A stretch of 64,000 nucleotides of DNA from the NCBI GenBank assembly GCA_900545815.1, contig URAM01000001.1:153725-217724 (forward strand), written 5' to 3'. The notes below the pieces were generated by a model, which worked only from the letters and a program-made list of their open reading frames with translations, ran no database searches and had not been told where the DNA came from. The translations under genes were made by a program, and so were the position numbers. Positions 44,409 through 52,339 of the stretch are shown here, piece by piece. This DNA is from an uncultured Eubacteriales bacterium. Lineage in GTDB: Bacteria > Bacillota > Clostridia > Oscillospirales > Oscillospiraceae. Position 1 is the stretch's first letter. Each line of letters starts with the position of its first letter.

Positions 44409-44445
44409 AAAGCTCTGTGATCGTTTGGATTGCAGAGCTTTTTCT
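44409..44445 (+). terminator. tRNA-Arg terminator
   Basis: 9-bp stem (44409-44417 with 44433-44441) with a 15-base loop, then TTCTTTG. Confidence 0.75.
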
Positions 44446-44561
44446 TTGTTTTATAGCGGTTTTGAAGTTAAAAAGTTATCGTCTTGCTTGTTTGATGATT
44501 TTCCCATCTTTCGTTTTCCGCTCTATATCTTCCTGCTTTTCCATAAAAGCCTGTACAAATG

Positions 44562-44711
44562 CTACACAAGAAACAAAGCGCCTAGGATATTTGATATGCT
44601 CCCTCCACGAACGCCCCTCCTCTTTCTTCTGATCGAGCGGATATAGCACCCAACGCTAATGAGCGAGAGCACCAGACAAATCAGGAGCAATACGTTGATG
44701 ATTGGGTTCAT
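44562..44711 (-). CDS. Possible small membrane protein, orphan
   Basis: 49 residues if the ATG at 44711 is used: one transmembrane helix (about 5-25) followed by a strongly basic segment (RRKRRG) and a short hydrophobic end. GGAGG lies 13-14 bases upstream, rather far; a 4-codon frame (ATG at 44719, ending TGA overlapping the ATG) sits between them and could couple translation. No family recognised. Lies in an AT-richer patch after tRNA-Arg. Confidence 0.35.
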   Translation of the reverse strand: MNPIINVLLLICLVLSLISVGCYIRSIRRKRRGVRGGSISNILGALFLV

Positions 44712-44799
44712 ACAACAGCCATTCCCTCCTTTTGCAATACTATGATAGACCGCTCTCCCCCTCTTTGTCAAACAGACACAGCCTTTGATGCGCACACGG

Positions 44800-45045
44800 T
44801 CACATGGCCCAAATATTCATTTCCTGCCATTGTTCCCTTAACGGCACGCCGTGGATGGTGTGCTCCGTAACCAAGGTGGTTCCATCCGGATAATGCACCC
44901 CATCCCCATCCGGACAGACGGCCACGAAAGGGGTTTCATCCGTGGAGATATTATACCAGACATCATGGAGCACGAACACAATGTCCAACCCCATATCAAT
45001 GGCTTCGATGAGCTCCTCTAAGCTGGTCAGCTTCCCAAAATCCAC
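44800..45045 (-). CDS. Hypothetical small acidic protein
   Basis: 81 residues, GTG start at 45045 with GGAGG 7 bases upstream. Acidic, with two tryptophans and several histidines; the middle (DETPFVAVCPDGDGVHYPDG) looks like a small beta-rich domain. No family recognised. Neighbour of another orphan 32 bases upstream, same strand, so possibly cotranscribed. Confidence 0.55.
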   Translation of the reverse strand: MDFGKLTSLEELIEAIDMGLDIVFVLHDVWYNISTDETPFVAVCPDGDGVHYPDGTTLVTEHTIHGVPLREQWQEMNIWAM

Positions 45046-45077
45046 ATCTATCCCTCCATTCTATACCAGTACGGTCA

Positions 45078-45317
45078 TCAGATCTCCCTCGCGAGCTTTT
45101 TCAGAAACACCCCACGACGAAACTCCTCCAAGTACCTATGGTACACACTCTGGATGTGCCGCCAGAGGACAACGTATCGTTCTGGCTTCCGTATGATCTC
45201 AATACCTTCTTCTTTCCAAAAGTGGAACACGACCACGCCTGTTATATCGTCAATGGTCGCCCCATAAGCGTAGGTCACCGTATCCCATGTGTGACTGATG
45301 TAATGGCAGTAAATCAT
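45078..45317 (-). CDS. Hypothetical protein
   Basis: 79 residues from ATG 45317, supported by GAGG 8 bases upstream. Rich in aromatic residues (YCHYISHTWDTVTYAYG) with a basic, helical C-terminus (EFRRGVFLKKLAREI). No family recognised. Upstream of the 81-residue orphan on the same strand; the two could form a small unit, but nothing points to a function. Confidence 0.5.
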   Translation of the reverse strand: MIYCHYISHTWDTVTYAYGATIDDITGVVVFHFWKEEGIEIIRKPERYVVLWRHIQSVYHRYLEEFRRGVFLKKLAREI

Positions 45318-45408
45318 AGCATTTTCCTCAACTGTTCGTTTCCTCGTCCGCATTTTTCACAGAACATCCAGAAATTTCATATTATCAGCATAAACTTCAT
45401 AAAACTAC

Positions 45409-45436
45409 TTGACATTTCATTTTTTTGTGCTATCAT
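45409..45436 (+). promoter_or_regulatory. Promoter of the YbjN-like gene
   Basis: TTGACA, 16-base spacer, TATCAT, about 75 bases upstream of the ATG. Confidence 0.75.
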
Positions 45437-45513
45437 AAGTCTCACAACTCCACTCCCTGTAATAGCCATCTCAGACGGAACGAAACACTATGAAGAATCA
45501 GGAGGATACCAAT

Positions 45514-45999
45514 ATGAGTGAACGGAATTACTCTGGCGAGATTGCAACCATGATCGGCGCATTTTTGAAGGCGGACAACTGGAACTACGACTTTGACAAG
45601 GAAACAGGCAATTTCCGCTTCGGCCTGAACACCAGCAGCAAACTGAAATCCATCGAATACTACGTCAGAGTGAATACGGACGCCTACTGCGTGTACGCCA
45701 TCTCCCCCGTTGGTGCGGACGTTTCCAACCTGGAGGAACGGGCGGCCATGGCCGAGTTCCTCTGCCGTGCCAACTACGGGATGCGCTATGGCAACTTCGA
45801 GATGGATCTGCAGGACGGCGAACTCCGGTACAAATTCTTCGTGGACTGTGATGGTGTGCTCCCCTCTCCGGCCATCGTCAAGGACAGCATCTATATGCCC
45901 GCCGCCACTTTCCATCACTACACCCCCGGCATCCTGGCCATCCTCTTTAACGGCGCCAGCGCAGAGGAAGCCATTGCGCTGTGCGGTGAGGAGGCGTGA
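45514..45999 (+). CDS. YbjN-domain-like protein
   Basis: 161 residues from ATG 45514, chosen for AGGAGG 8 bases upstream (an ATG at 45490 lacks a site). The pattern matches the YbjN/T3SS-chaperone-like fold: WNYDFDKETGNFRFG near 28, YYVRVNTDAYCVYAISP near 52, LCRANYGMRYGNFEMDLQDGELRY near 85-110 (in part) and a C-terminal helix with SAEEAIA. Function of such proteins in Clostridia is unknown. Monocistronic with its own promoter. Confidence 0.7.
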   Translation: MSERNYSGEIATMIGAFLKADNWNYDFDKETGNFRFGLNTSSKLKSIEYYVRVNTDAYCVYAISPVGADVSNLEERAAMAEFLCRANYGMRYGNFEMDLQDGELRYKFFVDCDGVLPSPAIVKDSIYMPAATFHHYTPGILAILFNGASAEEAIALCGEEA

Positions 46000-46125
46000 C
46001 AATCGGATCACCGTGTTCTCCCTGAGATGCCCCCGTTGTCAGACTGCTTTGGAAATCTGCATCGCCCAGGAGGAGCAGGGTTCTGTTGCTTCCGCTTTCT
46101 AATACCACATTCCGATCAGCACAAA

Positions 46126-46160
46126 AACCGCCCGTCATCCCAACCGATGGCAGGCGGTCT
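46126..46160 (-). terminator. Terminator after the two-component-linked membrane protein
   Basis: Interrupted stem with outer ACCGCC/GGCGGT and inner CATC/GATG pairs; TTTTTG follows on the minus strand. Lies 10 bases beyond the stop. Confidence 0.65.
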
Positions 46161-46169
46161 TTGTCGTTC

Positions 46170-46817
46170 TCACAGCTCCACCCCGATGGAGAACCCACCG
46201 CTGTCCTCCTCCAAGAGAGCGTTCACGAACAGCTGCGCCTCTGTGGACTGGTATCGGTTCCCGTTATAGACCCAATCCCCCAGCACGTCCAGTCCCAGGT
46301 ACTGGATATACCGCTCCATCACCGCCTGACGGCGCTCCTGGGAGGTTGTGTGTTCTTCTTTGGTGTACAGCTGGAAGCCCAGCACGCAGCCAGACGCCAA
46401 ATCTGTGGTGTAGGAGCAGCTCACTCCGTCCGTCCCGTTGTACTCGTAGCTGATGATGTCCGTCCCATAGGTCACTGTCACCGTGCCGACTCCCGTCTGG
46501 CAGACCTGCTCCCACACGTCCGCCACCCACTGGGGCAGCACGCCGCTGGACAGAAAGTCGCTCAGTCCGCTCTCCATCTCCTCCAACGTGGCCGGTCGGC
46601 TGGACTGCTCCTGGGCATTGGTCTCGCCCAGCACGTTGTGGATGTGTTCCACCAGGGGCAGGTCGCTGCTGGACACGGCCAGCTTGCCGGTCTGGGTGGA
46701 GATGGGGGTATCCCGTCCCAAAACGACGGCATCCATCCACCCAAACACCGCCAGCGGTGCCCCCACCGCCACGCAGAGCGCCAGCGCCACCAGCAAGCAC
46801 CATCCTTTTTTACCCAT
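46170..46817 (-). CDS. Membrane-anchored extracytoplasmic protein linked to a two-component system
   Basis: About 215 residues from ATG 46817 (GGAGG upstream). One N-terminal transmembrane helix (about 6-28), rest probably outside. No family recognised; the C-terminal half is rich in Tyr/Gly/Thr with a possible pair of cysteines (SCSYTTDLASGC). The start overlaps the histidine kinase stop by 8 bases, so it is made with the sensor. It may modulate or be sensed by the kinase, an inference from coupling alone. Confidence 0.65.
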   Translation of the reverse strand: MGKKGWCLLVALALCVAVGAPLAVFGWMDAVVLGRDTPISTQTGKLAVSSSDLPLVEHIHNVLGETNAQEQSSRPATLEEMESGLSDFLSSGVLPQWVADVWEQVCQTGVGTVTVTYGTDIISYEYNGTDGVSCSYTTDLASGCVLGFQLYTKEEHTTSQERRQAVMERYIQYLGLDVLGDWVYNGNRYQSTEAQLFVNALLEEDSGGFSIGVEL

Positions 46818-48144
46818 TACATACCTCCAACCAGAAGGACACGGTGGTGCCCACGCTCGGTTCACTCTCAATCGCCAACACCGTCCCATGACGCTGGCAG
46901 ATGCGCTGACACAGGGACAGCCCGATGCCGAACCCACCGCTGGAGCGGGAGCGATCGCCTTTGTAGAAGGGCTCCGTGGCACGCTGCACCTGTTCCACTG
47001 TCATGCCGCTGCCCTGGTCGATGACGGAAAACCGGTACCGCTCCCCGTCCCGCACACCGGTGACCGTCACCGGCGTGTTTTCTGACGCCTTTTGTCCGTT
47101 CTCCACCAGGTTGCGCAGCAGGGTCAGCAGCAACTCCGCCTCCCCCCGCACCTGCGCCGGTTCCAGCTCCACCGTCAGCGTCCCCGCCGAAAACAGCTGC
47201 CCCAGCCGCTTGCCCAGCTTGGGTACGTCCACCGGCGTCAGCTCCAAGGGGGTGCTGGACAGGTGGAGCAGGGACAGCATCCGAGTGGAGAGGGTTTCCA
47301 GGCGCTTGCCGTTTTTGTAGATGGCGTTGGCGTAGCGGAACTTTTCGTCCTCACTGAGCTGGCGGGTGCGGAGCAGGTCGGCGTAGCCGATGAGGGAGGT
47401 CATGGGGGTCTTTAGCTCGTGGGAGAAGTCGGCCACGAAGGCAGAGCGGTGCTCCATCTCCCGTTGGAGGGCGTCCACCATCCGGTCAAAGTTCTGGCTG
47501 AACGTGCCGATCTCGTCCCCAGTGTCCAGCCCTGTCCGCCGGTCGTAGTCGCCGGCGGCGATCTCCCGGCTCACCTGTCCCAGCACCCGCAAGGGTTTGG
47601 TGATGGCACGGGAGATGCGCCACGCCGCCAGCATGGTGCCTGCCAGCACCACCCCTTGGATACCCAAAAAGACCCAAAACTGCCGCTGGCGCTCTCGATA
47701 CAGATGGGTGATGTCGTAGGCGCTGACCAGTCGGAACCGGTTGCCGCCCACCGACGTGGCGGACTGGAAGTAGAGCAGATATTGTTCTCCCGTCCGGCAC
47801 GCCTGGTAGCTGTCCTCTGCCAGCGGCGGGCTGTCCTGCAAGTTGGAGAACACCACCTGCCCATCAGAGTCCGTCACCCGCATCCGTTCATCCGCCGTGT
47901 AGGAGCAGAGTTGGTCGGCGTACTTGGCCAGGTTCGCCTTAGAAAAAGCTACCCCTTTGAGCCGGTCGGCCAGCACCTTGGACTCCAGCGCGTACCGAGC
48001 CAAAATGTGCCGAGAGGTGCCCTGCGCAACGGCGTTCTGAAAGGACGCCTGGAACTGGACGGCCAGCAAAATTGTCCCTCCTACAGAGACAGCCAAGGTC
48101 ACCACCAATGCCATGGCCAGCACGAACTTTTCCGTCAGCTTCAT
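46810..48144 (-). CDS. Sensor histidine kinase
   Basis: 444 residues. Two transmembrane helices (about 8-30 and 155-178) flank an extracytoplasmic sensor domain of about 125 residues; HAMP (about 178-230), phosphorylated histidine in FSHELKTP (H242), N-box NLVENGQKAS, G1 DQGSGM, F-box TEPFYKGDRSRSSGG and G2 GFGIGLSLC. Phosphorylates the response regulator whose gene overlaps it by 4 bases (ATGA). Signal unknown. Confidence 0.95.
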   Translation of the reverse strand: MKLTEKFVLAMALVVTLAVSVGGTILLAVQFQASFQNAVAQGTSRHILARYALESKVLADRLKGVAFSKANLAKYADQLCSYTADERMRVTDSDGQVVFSNLQDSPPLAEDSYQACRTGEQYLLYFQSATSVGGNRFRLVSAYDITHLYRERQRQFWVFLGIQGVVLAGTMLAAWRISRAITKPLRVLGQVSREIAAGDYDRRTGLDTGDEIGTFSQNFDRMVDALQREMEHRSAFVADFSHELKTPMTSLIGYADLLRTRQLSEDEKFRYANAIYKNGKRLETLSTRMLSLLHLSSTPLELTPVDVPKLGKRLGQLFSAGTLTVELEPAQVRGEAELLLTLLRNLVENGQKASENTPVTVTGVRDGERYRFSVIDQGSGMTVEQVQRATEPFYKGDRSRSSGGFGIGLSLCQRICQRHGTVLAIESEPSVGTTVSFWLEVCNG

Positions 48145-48797
48145 GGTGTCTCCTCCAGGCAGTAGCCCACCTTGTACACCGTCTTGATCTCCTGTTCCAG
48201 CCCCAGCTTCTTCCGCAGCCGGCGAATATGGATGTCCAGCGTGCGGGTATCCTCATCGAACTCCTCCCCCCACACCTTCTCATACAGGGCAAACCGGTGC
48301 AGCGCCACATTCTTGTTCCGCAGCAGCAGGAGGAGCAGATTGTACTCCTTGGGGGTCAACGATACTGCGTCGCCGTTCTTCCGGACAGTGTGGGTGCGGG
48401 GATCCACCTCTACATCCTTCACCCGCAGCTTCCCCTCCATGCCGTGGAGCCGGAGGACGTTCTCCACCCGAAGCACCAGCTCCTCCAGCTCAAAGGGTTT
48501 CACCAGATAGTCGTCCGCCCCCATGTGGAACCCACGGGTCTTGTCGGCGATCTCCCCTTTTGCGGTGATGAAGATGGCCGGAATGCCGTACTCCCGCAGG
48601 TAGGCGAACAGCTCGTACCCGTCGATCTTGGGCAGCATGATGTCCAGCAGCGCCAGGGCGTACCAGTTTTGCTCGATCAAATCCGCCCCCACCTCCCCAT
48701 CAAAGGCCAGCTCCACCTGATACCCAGCCTGGGTCAGGGCAGCCTCCATGAGCTGGGCGATGTCTCGGTCGTCCTCTACGATCAAAATGCGGTGCAT
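48141..48797 (-). CDS. OmpR/PhoB family response regulator
   Basis: 218 residues. Receiver domain with acidic pocket E8-D9, phosphorylation site D52 in LLDIMLP and lysine in DDYLVKPF (about 102); winged-helix DNA-binding domain (about 125-216) with LTPKEYNLLLLLLRN and TLDIHIRRLRKKLG. Forms a pair with the kinase. Promoter at 48829. Confidence 0.95.
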   Translation of the reverse strand: MHRILIVEDDRDIAQLMEAALTQAGYQVELAFDGEVGADLIEQNWYALALLDIMLPKIDGYELFAYLREYGIPAIFITAKGEIADKTRGFHMGADDYLVKPFELEELVLRVENVLRLHGMEGKLRVKDVEVDPRTHTVRKNGDAVSLTPKEYNLLLLLLRNKNVALHRFALYEKVWGEEFDEDTRTLDIHIRRLRKKLGLEQEIKTVYKVGYCLEETP

Positions 48798-48828
48798 ACG
48801 GTTCCCTCCTCTATACCTTTATAACGAC

Positions 48829-48857
48829 ATTATAACCGAGCAGAAGCGCTGTGCCAA
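48829..48857 (-). promoter_or_regulatory. Promoter of the two-component operon
   Basis: TTGGCA, 17-base spacer, TATAAT on the minus strand. Its -35 box lies inside the hairpin at 48842-48871. Confidence 0.75.
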
Positions 48858-48871
48858 CACACAGCGCTTCT
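48842..48871. terminator. Hairpin after the M1 peptidase gene
   Basis: 12-bp stem (48842-48853 with 48860-48871), 6-base loop, directly after the peptidase stop. No T-tract on the minus strand, so termination is uncertain; it overlaps the next promoter. Confidence 0.5.
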
Positions 48872-48875
48872 TTCA

Positions 48876-50396
48876 TCATTTCCAATACAGTGCGAACAGC
48901 TTGGAAAAGTCCCCCTTCCCCAGCCAGAACTGCTGGAACTGCTCCGTGTCCACCATCCCATAGGCGAACGTGCGCACATACTCCCGCAGTGCCTGCCGGA
49001 ATTTTTCTTCTCCCATCCGCTGCTCCATCTCATAGAACAGGCTGCCACCCTTGTAGTAGACATCGCTGTACCCCATGGGATCTTTCTCCTGCCAGTCGTA
49101 CAGCGACCAATTCAGATTGGTGTTATCCTTGGCGCACTCCATGCCATCCTTTTTCTGGCCTGTGATCATGCAGTACTGCGTCTGGAACCAATCTTCCAGC
49201 GTGCCATATCCATCAAAATCCAGGTCGGTGCAATAGGTCTTCTGATACAAATACTCCGCAAACCGACACGCCCCCTCATCCAGCCAGGCGGCGGCGATCT
49301 GGTCGTTGCCCACAATGCCGTAAAACCACTGGTGAGCGATCTCATGACAGGTAGCGCTGTCGATGAGCCACAGATAGTAGTCCACCCCCGGCCCTGTGCT
49401 GCTGTCGCCGCCGATGCCCATCGCCTTCAAGTCCTCCAACGACACCTCCGGATCCAGCATGGCCAGGGTGGGATATTCCATCCCGCTGACCCCGCCGGTC
49501 AGACCGTTCAAGACCAGGCTCAAGGTGTCGTAGGGGTATTGGCCAAAGGTATCGCTGTACAGGTCAAGGGACTGCTTTGCCGTGTTCAGCACCCGCTGTG
49601 CCGTCTTTTTGATGTCTCCATTGTAGTACACCATCAGGTCTACCCCGTTGTATGTCTCCTGCTGGACGGTATATCCATCGCTGGCGCAGAAGGCGAAATC
49701 TCGCACCTGCTTGGCTTGGTAGCGTCCCTTGGTGGTCTCTCGGCCGGTGGAAGCTACCGTGTAGCCATCGGGGACGTGGATGGTCACGTCATAGTCGGCA
49801 ATTTCCGTGTAAAAGGCGTCTCCAATATCCACATATGGCTCTACCGTCCACCCGTCCTTGCCGTACACCGCCGGAGTGGCGATGAAGTTGCCCAGGTTAT
49901 ACACCTTCTCTTGGTAGCCGAAGCGATTCTGGATGTTGGGGATCTTCACCTGATATTTCATCTGAATGTCTGTACTTTGGTCTGCCTTCAAATCTGTCGG
50001 TAGGTTCAGTGCATACACCGTCTCTTTCACCTGGGAAAGCGTCCCCGCTTTCCCGTCCACCGACACCCGCTCCACCACCGTGCCGCCGCCGTCCTGCTGG
50101 AACGCCTGGGGGATGAGGTTGAAGTAAATTTGAGACAGAGGTTTACCTGTGTGGTTGTAATAGGTCAGGGTCTGCTTCACCTTCAGCTGGTGTGCCTGGG
50201 CGTCCAGGGTCACATCCAGGTGGAACTGGTTCAGAGGCTTTGCCGCTTGATCCGGAATGGGATCGGTGGTCTGAACCGGCTCAGCCGGTGCGCTGCTGAC
50301 GCTCCCAGCCTGGGACGTGGATGCCGCCCCCGATGGGGAACAGGCGGTGGTCAACACCAGCAACAGGGCGATGCAGATGGGTAATGTTCGCTTCAT
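48876..50396 (-). CDS. M1-family metallopeptidase lipoprotein
   Basis: About 506 residues from ATG 50396 (AAGGAGAG upstream). Lipoprotein signal peptide with lipobox TTAC, so anchored on the outer face of the membrane. Aminopeptidase N-like fold: substrate motif GGVSGMEYPT (the GAMEN equivalent) near residue 305, zinc motif HEIAHQW from H351, and the third ligand in WLDEGACRFAEY. Releases N-terminal amino acids from peptides, consistent with the peptidase-rich neighbourhood. Lies between the two-component operon and an M20 amidohydrolase. Confidence 0.9.
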   Translation of the reverse strand: MKRTLPICIALLLVLTTACSPSGAASTSQAGSVSSAPAEPVQTTDPIPDQAAKPLNQFHLDVTLDAQAHQLKVKQTLTYYNHTGKPLSQIYFNLIPQAFQQDGGGTVVERVSVDGKAGTLSQVKETVYALNLPTDLKADQSTDIQMKYQVKIPNIQNRFGYQEKVYNLGNFIATPAVYGKDGWTVEPYVDIGDAFYTEIADYDVTIHVPDGYTVASTGRETTKGRYQAKQVRDFAFCASDGYTVQQETYNGVDLMVYYNGDIKKTAQRVLNTAKQSLDLYSDTFGQYPYDTLSLVLNGLTGGVSGMEYPTLAMLDPEVSLEDLKAMGIGGDSSTGPGVDYYLWLIDSATCHEIAHQWFYGIVGNDQIAAAWLDEGACRFAEYLYQKTYCTDLDFDGYGTLEDWFQTQYCMITGQKKDGMECAKDNTNLNWSLYDWQEKDPMGYSDVYYKGGSLFYEMEQRMGEEKFRQALREYVRTFAYGMVDTEQFQQFWLGKGDFSKLFALYWK

Positions 50397-50508
50397 AACA
50401 GAAAACTCTCCTTGTGTCACGGCAAAGCTGCCGCCGGACTGCAAGGAGAGTATACTGCGGTTCTGTTTCAAAGTTGTTTCACGGCAGGTACAGGGAACCC
50501 CCCCCGCT

Positions 50509-51600
50509 TCACAGCGCGCGCACCAGGGTTTCCAGCACGTTGATGGCCGGTTTCAACAGCGCATCTGGGAACTCGTACCCGTCCGTGTGCAGGCCGCAGT
50601 GATCCTCTCCAGCACCCAGTCCCAAGTACATTCCGGGCACCTCTTGCAGGTACCAGCCGAAATCCTCTGACCAGCGCATGGGCTCCGAAAGTACCTGGGT
50701 TGGCAGGTGATGCTCCCGCAGGATGTCCGCAACACGCACACAGCACACGGGACGGTTCACGGTGTCTGGGAACACGTCCTGTCGGCTGGATTGCCAGGTC
50801 ATACCTGCTCTTTCACAGCCAGTTCGTGCCATATCCAAAATGGCACGCTCCAATGTTTCCATATCCTCCTGCCGGTAGGCGCGGAGGGTCAGCGCCAAGG
50901 TGCCTGTGCCGGCGCTGACGCCGAAATTGCGCTCTCCCACCTTCATCTGTACTACAGTCGCCATCAGCAGACGCTCCGGATCGCCGTGGGTGATGTGGTG
51001 GATCAGGTTCGGCAGGGCGAGCACGATCTCACTGAGCAAAAACACGGGGTTTTTCCCCTGCTCCGGATAGGCGGCGTGGGACTGTCGGCCGGTGACGGTC
51101 AGAGACAGTCCCAGGGACGCACAGGCGAAGGTGTTTTTCCGCAGGAGCACCGTCCCCAGGGGTTTTCCAGGGATGTTGTGGCAGCCCAGCATGAAGTCCG
51201 GCCGCAGCTCCTGGAACAGCTCCCGACTCACCCTTTTGCCACCAGTCCCCATCTCCTCCCCAGGCTGGAACACCAGACAGACGTTTTTCCCCAACGTTTT
51301 CCCCTCCAACGCCAGACCCAGACCGGCCAAAATGGCGCTGTGCCCATCGTGACCGCAGCCGTGGAAAAGCTGTCCGTGACTGTTCTCAATGGCGTCCATG
51401 TCCGCCCGAACGGCGATGGTCTGGGGGGCGTGCGCCTCCCGATGGAGGGCGTAGAACCAGCCGGTCTTGGCGTGCAGTTCCAACGTGGTATTCTCCCGCA
51501 AAAATAGCTGTAGTTTTTCTATCGTTTGATACTCCTGGTCAGACCGCTCCGGACACCGGTGCAGCGCCTGGCGCAGAGCCTCTATCTTCTCGTATCGCAT
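50509..51600 (-). CDS. M20-family amidohydrolase (N-acyl-amino-acid / aminoacyl hydrolase type)
   Basis: 363 residues, cytoplasmic. Metal and catalytic motifs: AVRADMDAIE near residue 63, HGCGHDGHSAIL near 80, QPGEEMGTGG near 112 and a late histidine in LGAGEDHCGLHTDGY. The dimerisation domain contains TVTGRQSHAAYPEQGKNP. Such enzymes deacylate N-acyl amino acids or cut peptides; substrate not determinable. Probably its own unit, with 112 bases to the M1 gene. Confidence 0.9.
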   Translation of the reverse strand: MRYEKIEALRQALHRCPERSDQEYQTIEKLQLFLRENTTLELHAKTGWFYALHREAHAPQTIAVRADMDAIENSHGQLFHGCGHDGHSAILAGLGLALEGKTLGKNVCLVFQPGEEMGTGGKRVSRELFQELRPDFMLGCHNIPGKPLGTVLLRKNTFACASLGLSLTVTGRQSHAAYPEQGKNPVFLLSEIVLALPNLIHHITHGDPERLLMATVVQMKVGERNFGVSAGTGTLALTLRAYRQEDMETLERAILDMARTGCERAGMTWQSSRQDVFPDTVNRPVCCVRVADILREHHLPTQVLSEPMRWSEDFGWYLQEVPGMYLGLGAGEDHCGLHTDGYEFPDALLKPAINVLETLVRAL

Positions 51601-51674
51601 TCCGTATCGCCTCGTTGTTTTTCTAGGGTGCTTCTATGATAACATTTCCCCCATCCCCCTGCAAGGATAAAAAG

Positions 51675-51704
51675 GGACACCGGCGAATCTCGTCACCGAT
51701 GTCC
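51675..51704 (-). terminator. Terminator after the C39-like gene
   Basis: 9-bp stem (51675-51683 with 51696-51704), TTTTTATCC after it on the minus strand. Confidence 0.75.
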
Positions 51705-51712
51705 AAAAACGA

Positions 51713-52333
51713 TCAGATAAAATATTCGATGGTCTTTTCATCGGTCAGCTGGGTGCGCTTGTTGAACAGCAGCACCGCCTCCCGTCCTTCCCGTTCGCCC
51801 AGAGCGTACAGCTCGTGGCTCTCCCGATTGAAGGAGTCGAAGGGGACGATGCGGTTGTAGGCGGTGGGATGCTCCAAGGTGACCACCACCCTCTCGTTCG
51901 GAAATTGCTCGTCCTGATAATACGGGTCGAACATCCGCACCCCGTCCTCCTCCACGCCGGTGAGCAGCACATAGTGAGCCACGTCAAAATACAGCCGCAC
52001 CACTGCCACGCCACCTTGGCGCAGAGCATCTGCCACCTCACTATGGGGACGGATGGTGACGCTGGGGCCGCTGAGGTAGCGGCTGGAGATGGGCAGATCC
52101 TGGACTCTGCCGTAGCGATCCAGCCAGTTGCTCAAAAACATCATGGCCGTGCAGGACGTGCCGCTCTTTCCCGGTGCGCCCTCTGCGCCGTAGCAGTCCA
52201 GGCAATAGAGCATGATATTGCGGATGACCTCTGGCGGAATCTCCTCCCGCTCAAAGAGAAAGCTGATGGCGTTGAGCAGAGAAGTGGGGCCGCAATCGTA
52301 CTCGGTCAGCTGGTAATGCAGTGGATTTTTCAT
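51713..52333 (-). CDS. C39-like papain-fold cysteine peptidase
   Basis: 206 residues. Catalytic cysteine in YQLTEYDCGPTSLLNA at residue 14, histidine in FDVAHYVLLTGVEEDG near 120 and aspartate in MFDPYYQDE near 135, the C39_2 arrangement. No signal peptide and no transporter domain, so it is not a bacteriocin exporter. Starts 6 bases after the PepT-like gene stop and is coupled to it. Likely a cytoplasmic peptidase or processing enzyme of unknown substrate. Confidence 0.8.
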   Translation of the reverse strand: MKNPLHYQLTEYDCGPTSLLNAISFLFEREEIPPEVIRNIMLYCLDCYGAEGAPGKSGTSCTAMMFLSNWLDRYGRVQDLPISSRYLSGPSVTIRPHSEVADALRQGGVAVVRLYFDVAHYVLLTGVEEDGVRMFDPYYQDEQFPNERVVVTLEHPTAYNRIVPFDSFNRESHELYALGEREGREAVLLFNKRTQLTDEKTIEYFI

Positions 52334-52339
52334 GGTTCC

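Noticed and set aside
46013..46102. 29-codon frame with a CPRC zinc-ribbon-like pair just after the YbjN-like gene
   Set aside because: GTG start without a ribosome site at proper distance, too short to support; may be a remnant of a longer C-terminus, but that cannot be shown.
51713..52333. Bacteriocin-processing C39 transporter
   Set aside because: Only the peptidase-like domain is present; no membrane or ATPase domains and no double-glycine precursor peptide nearby.
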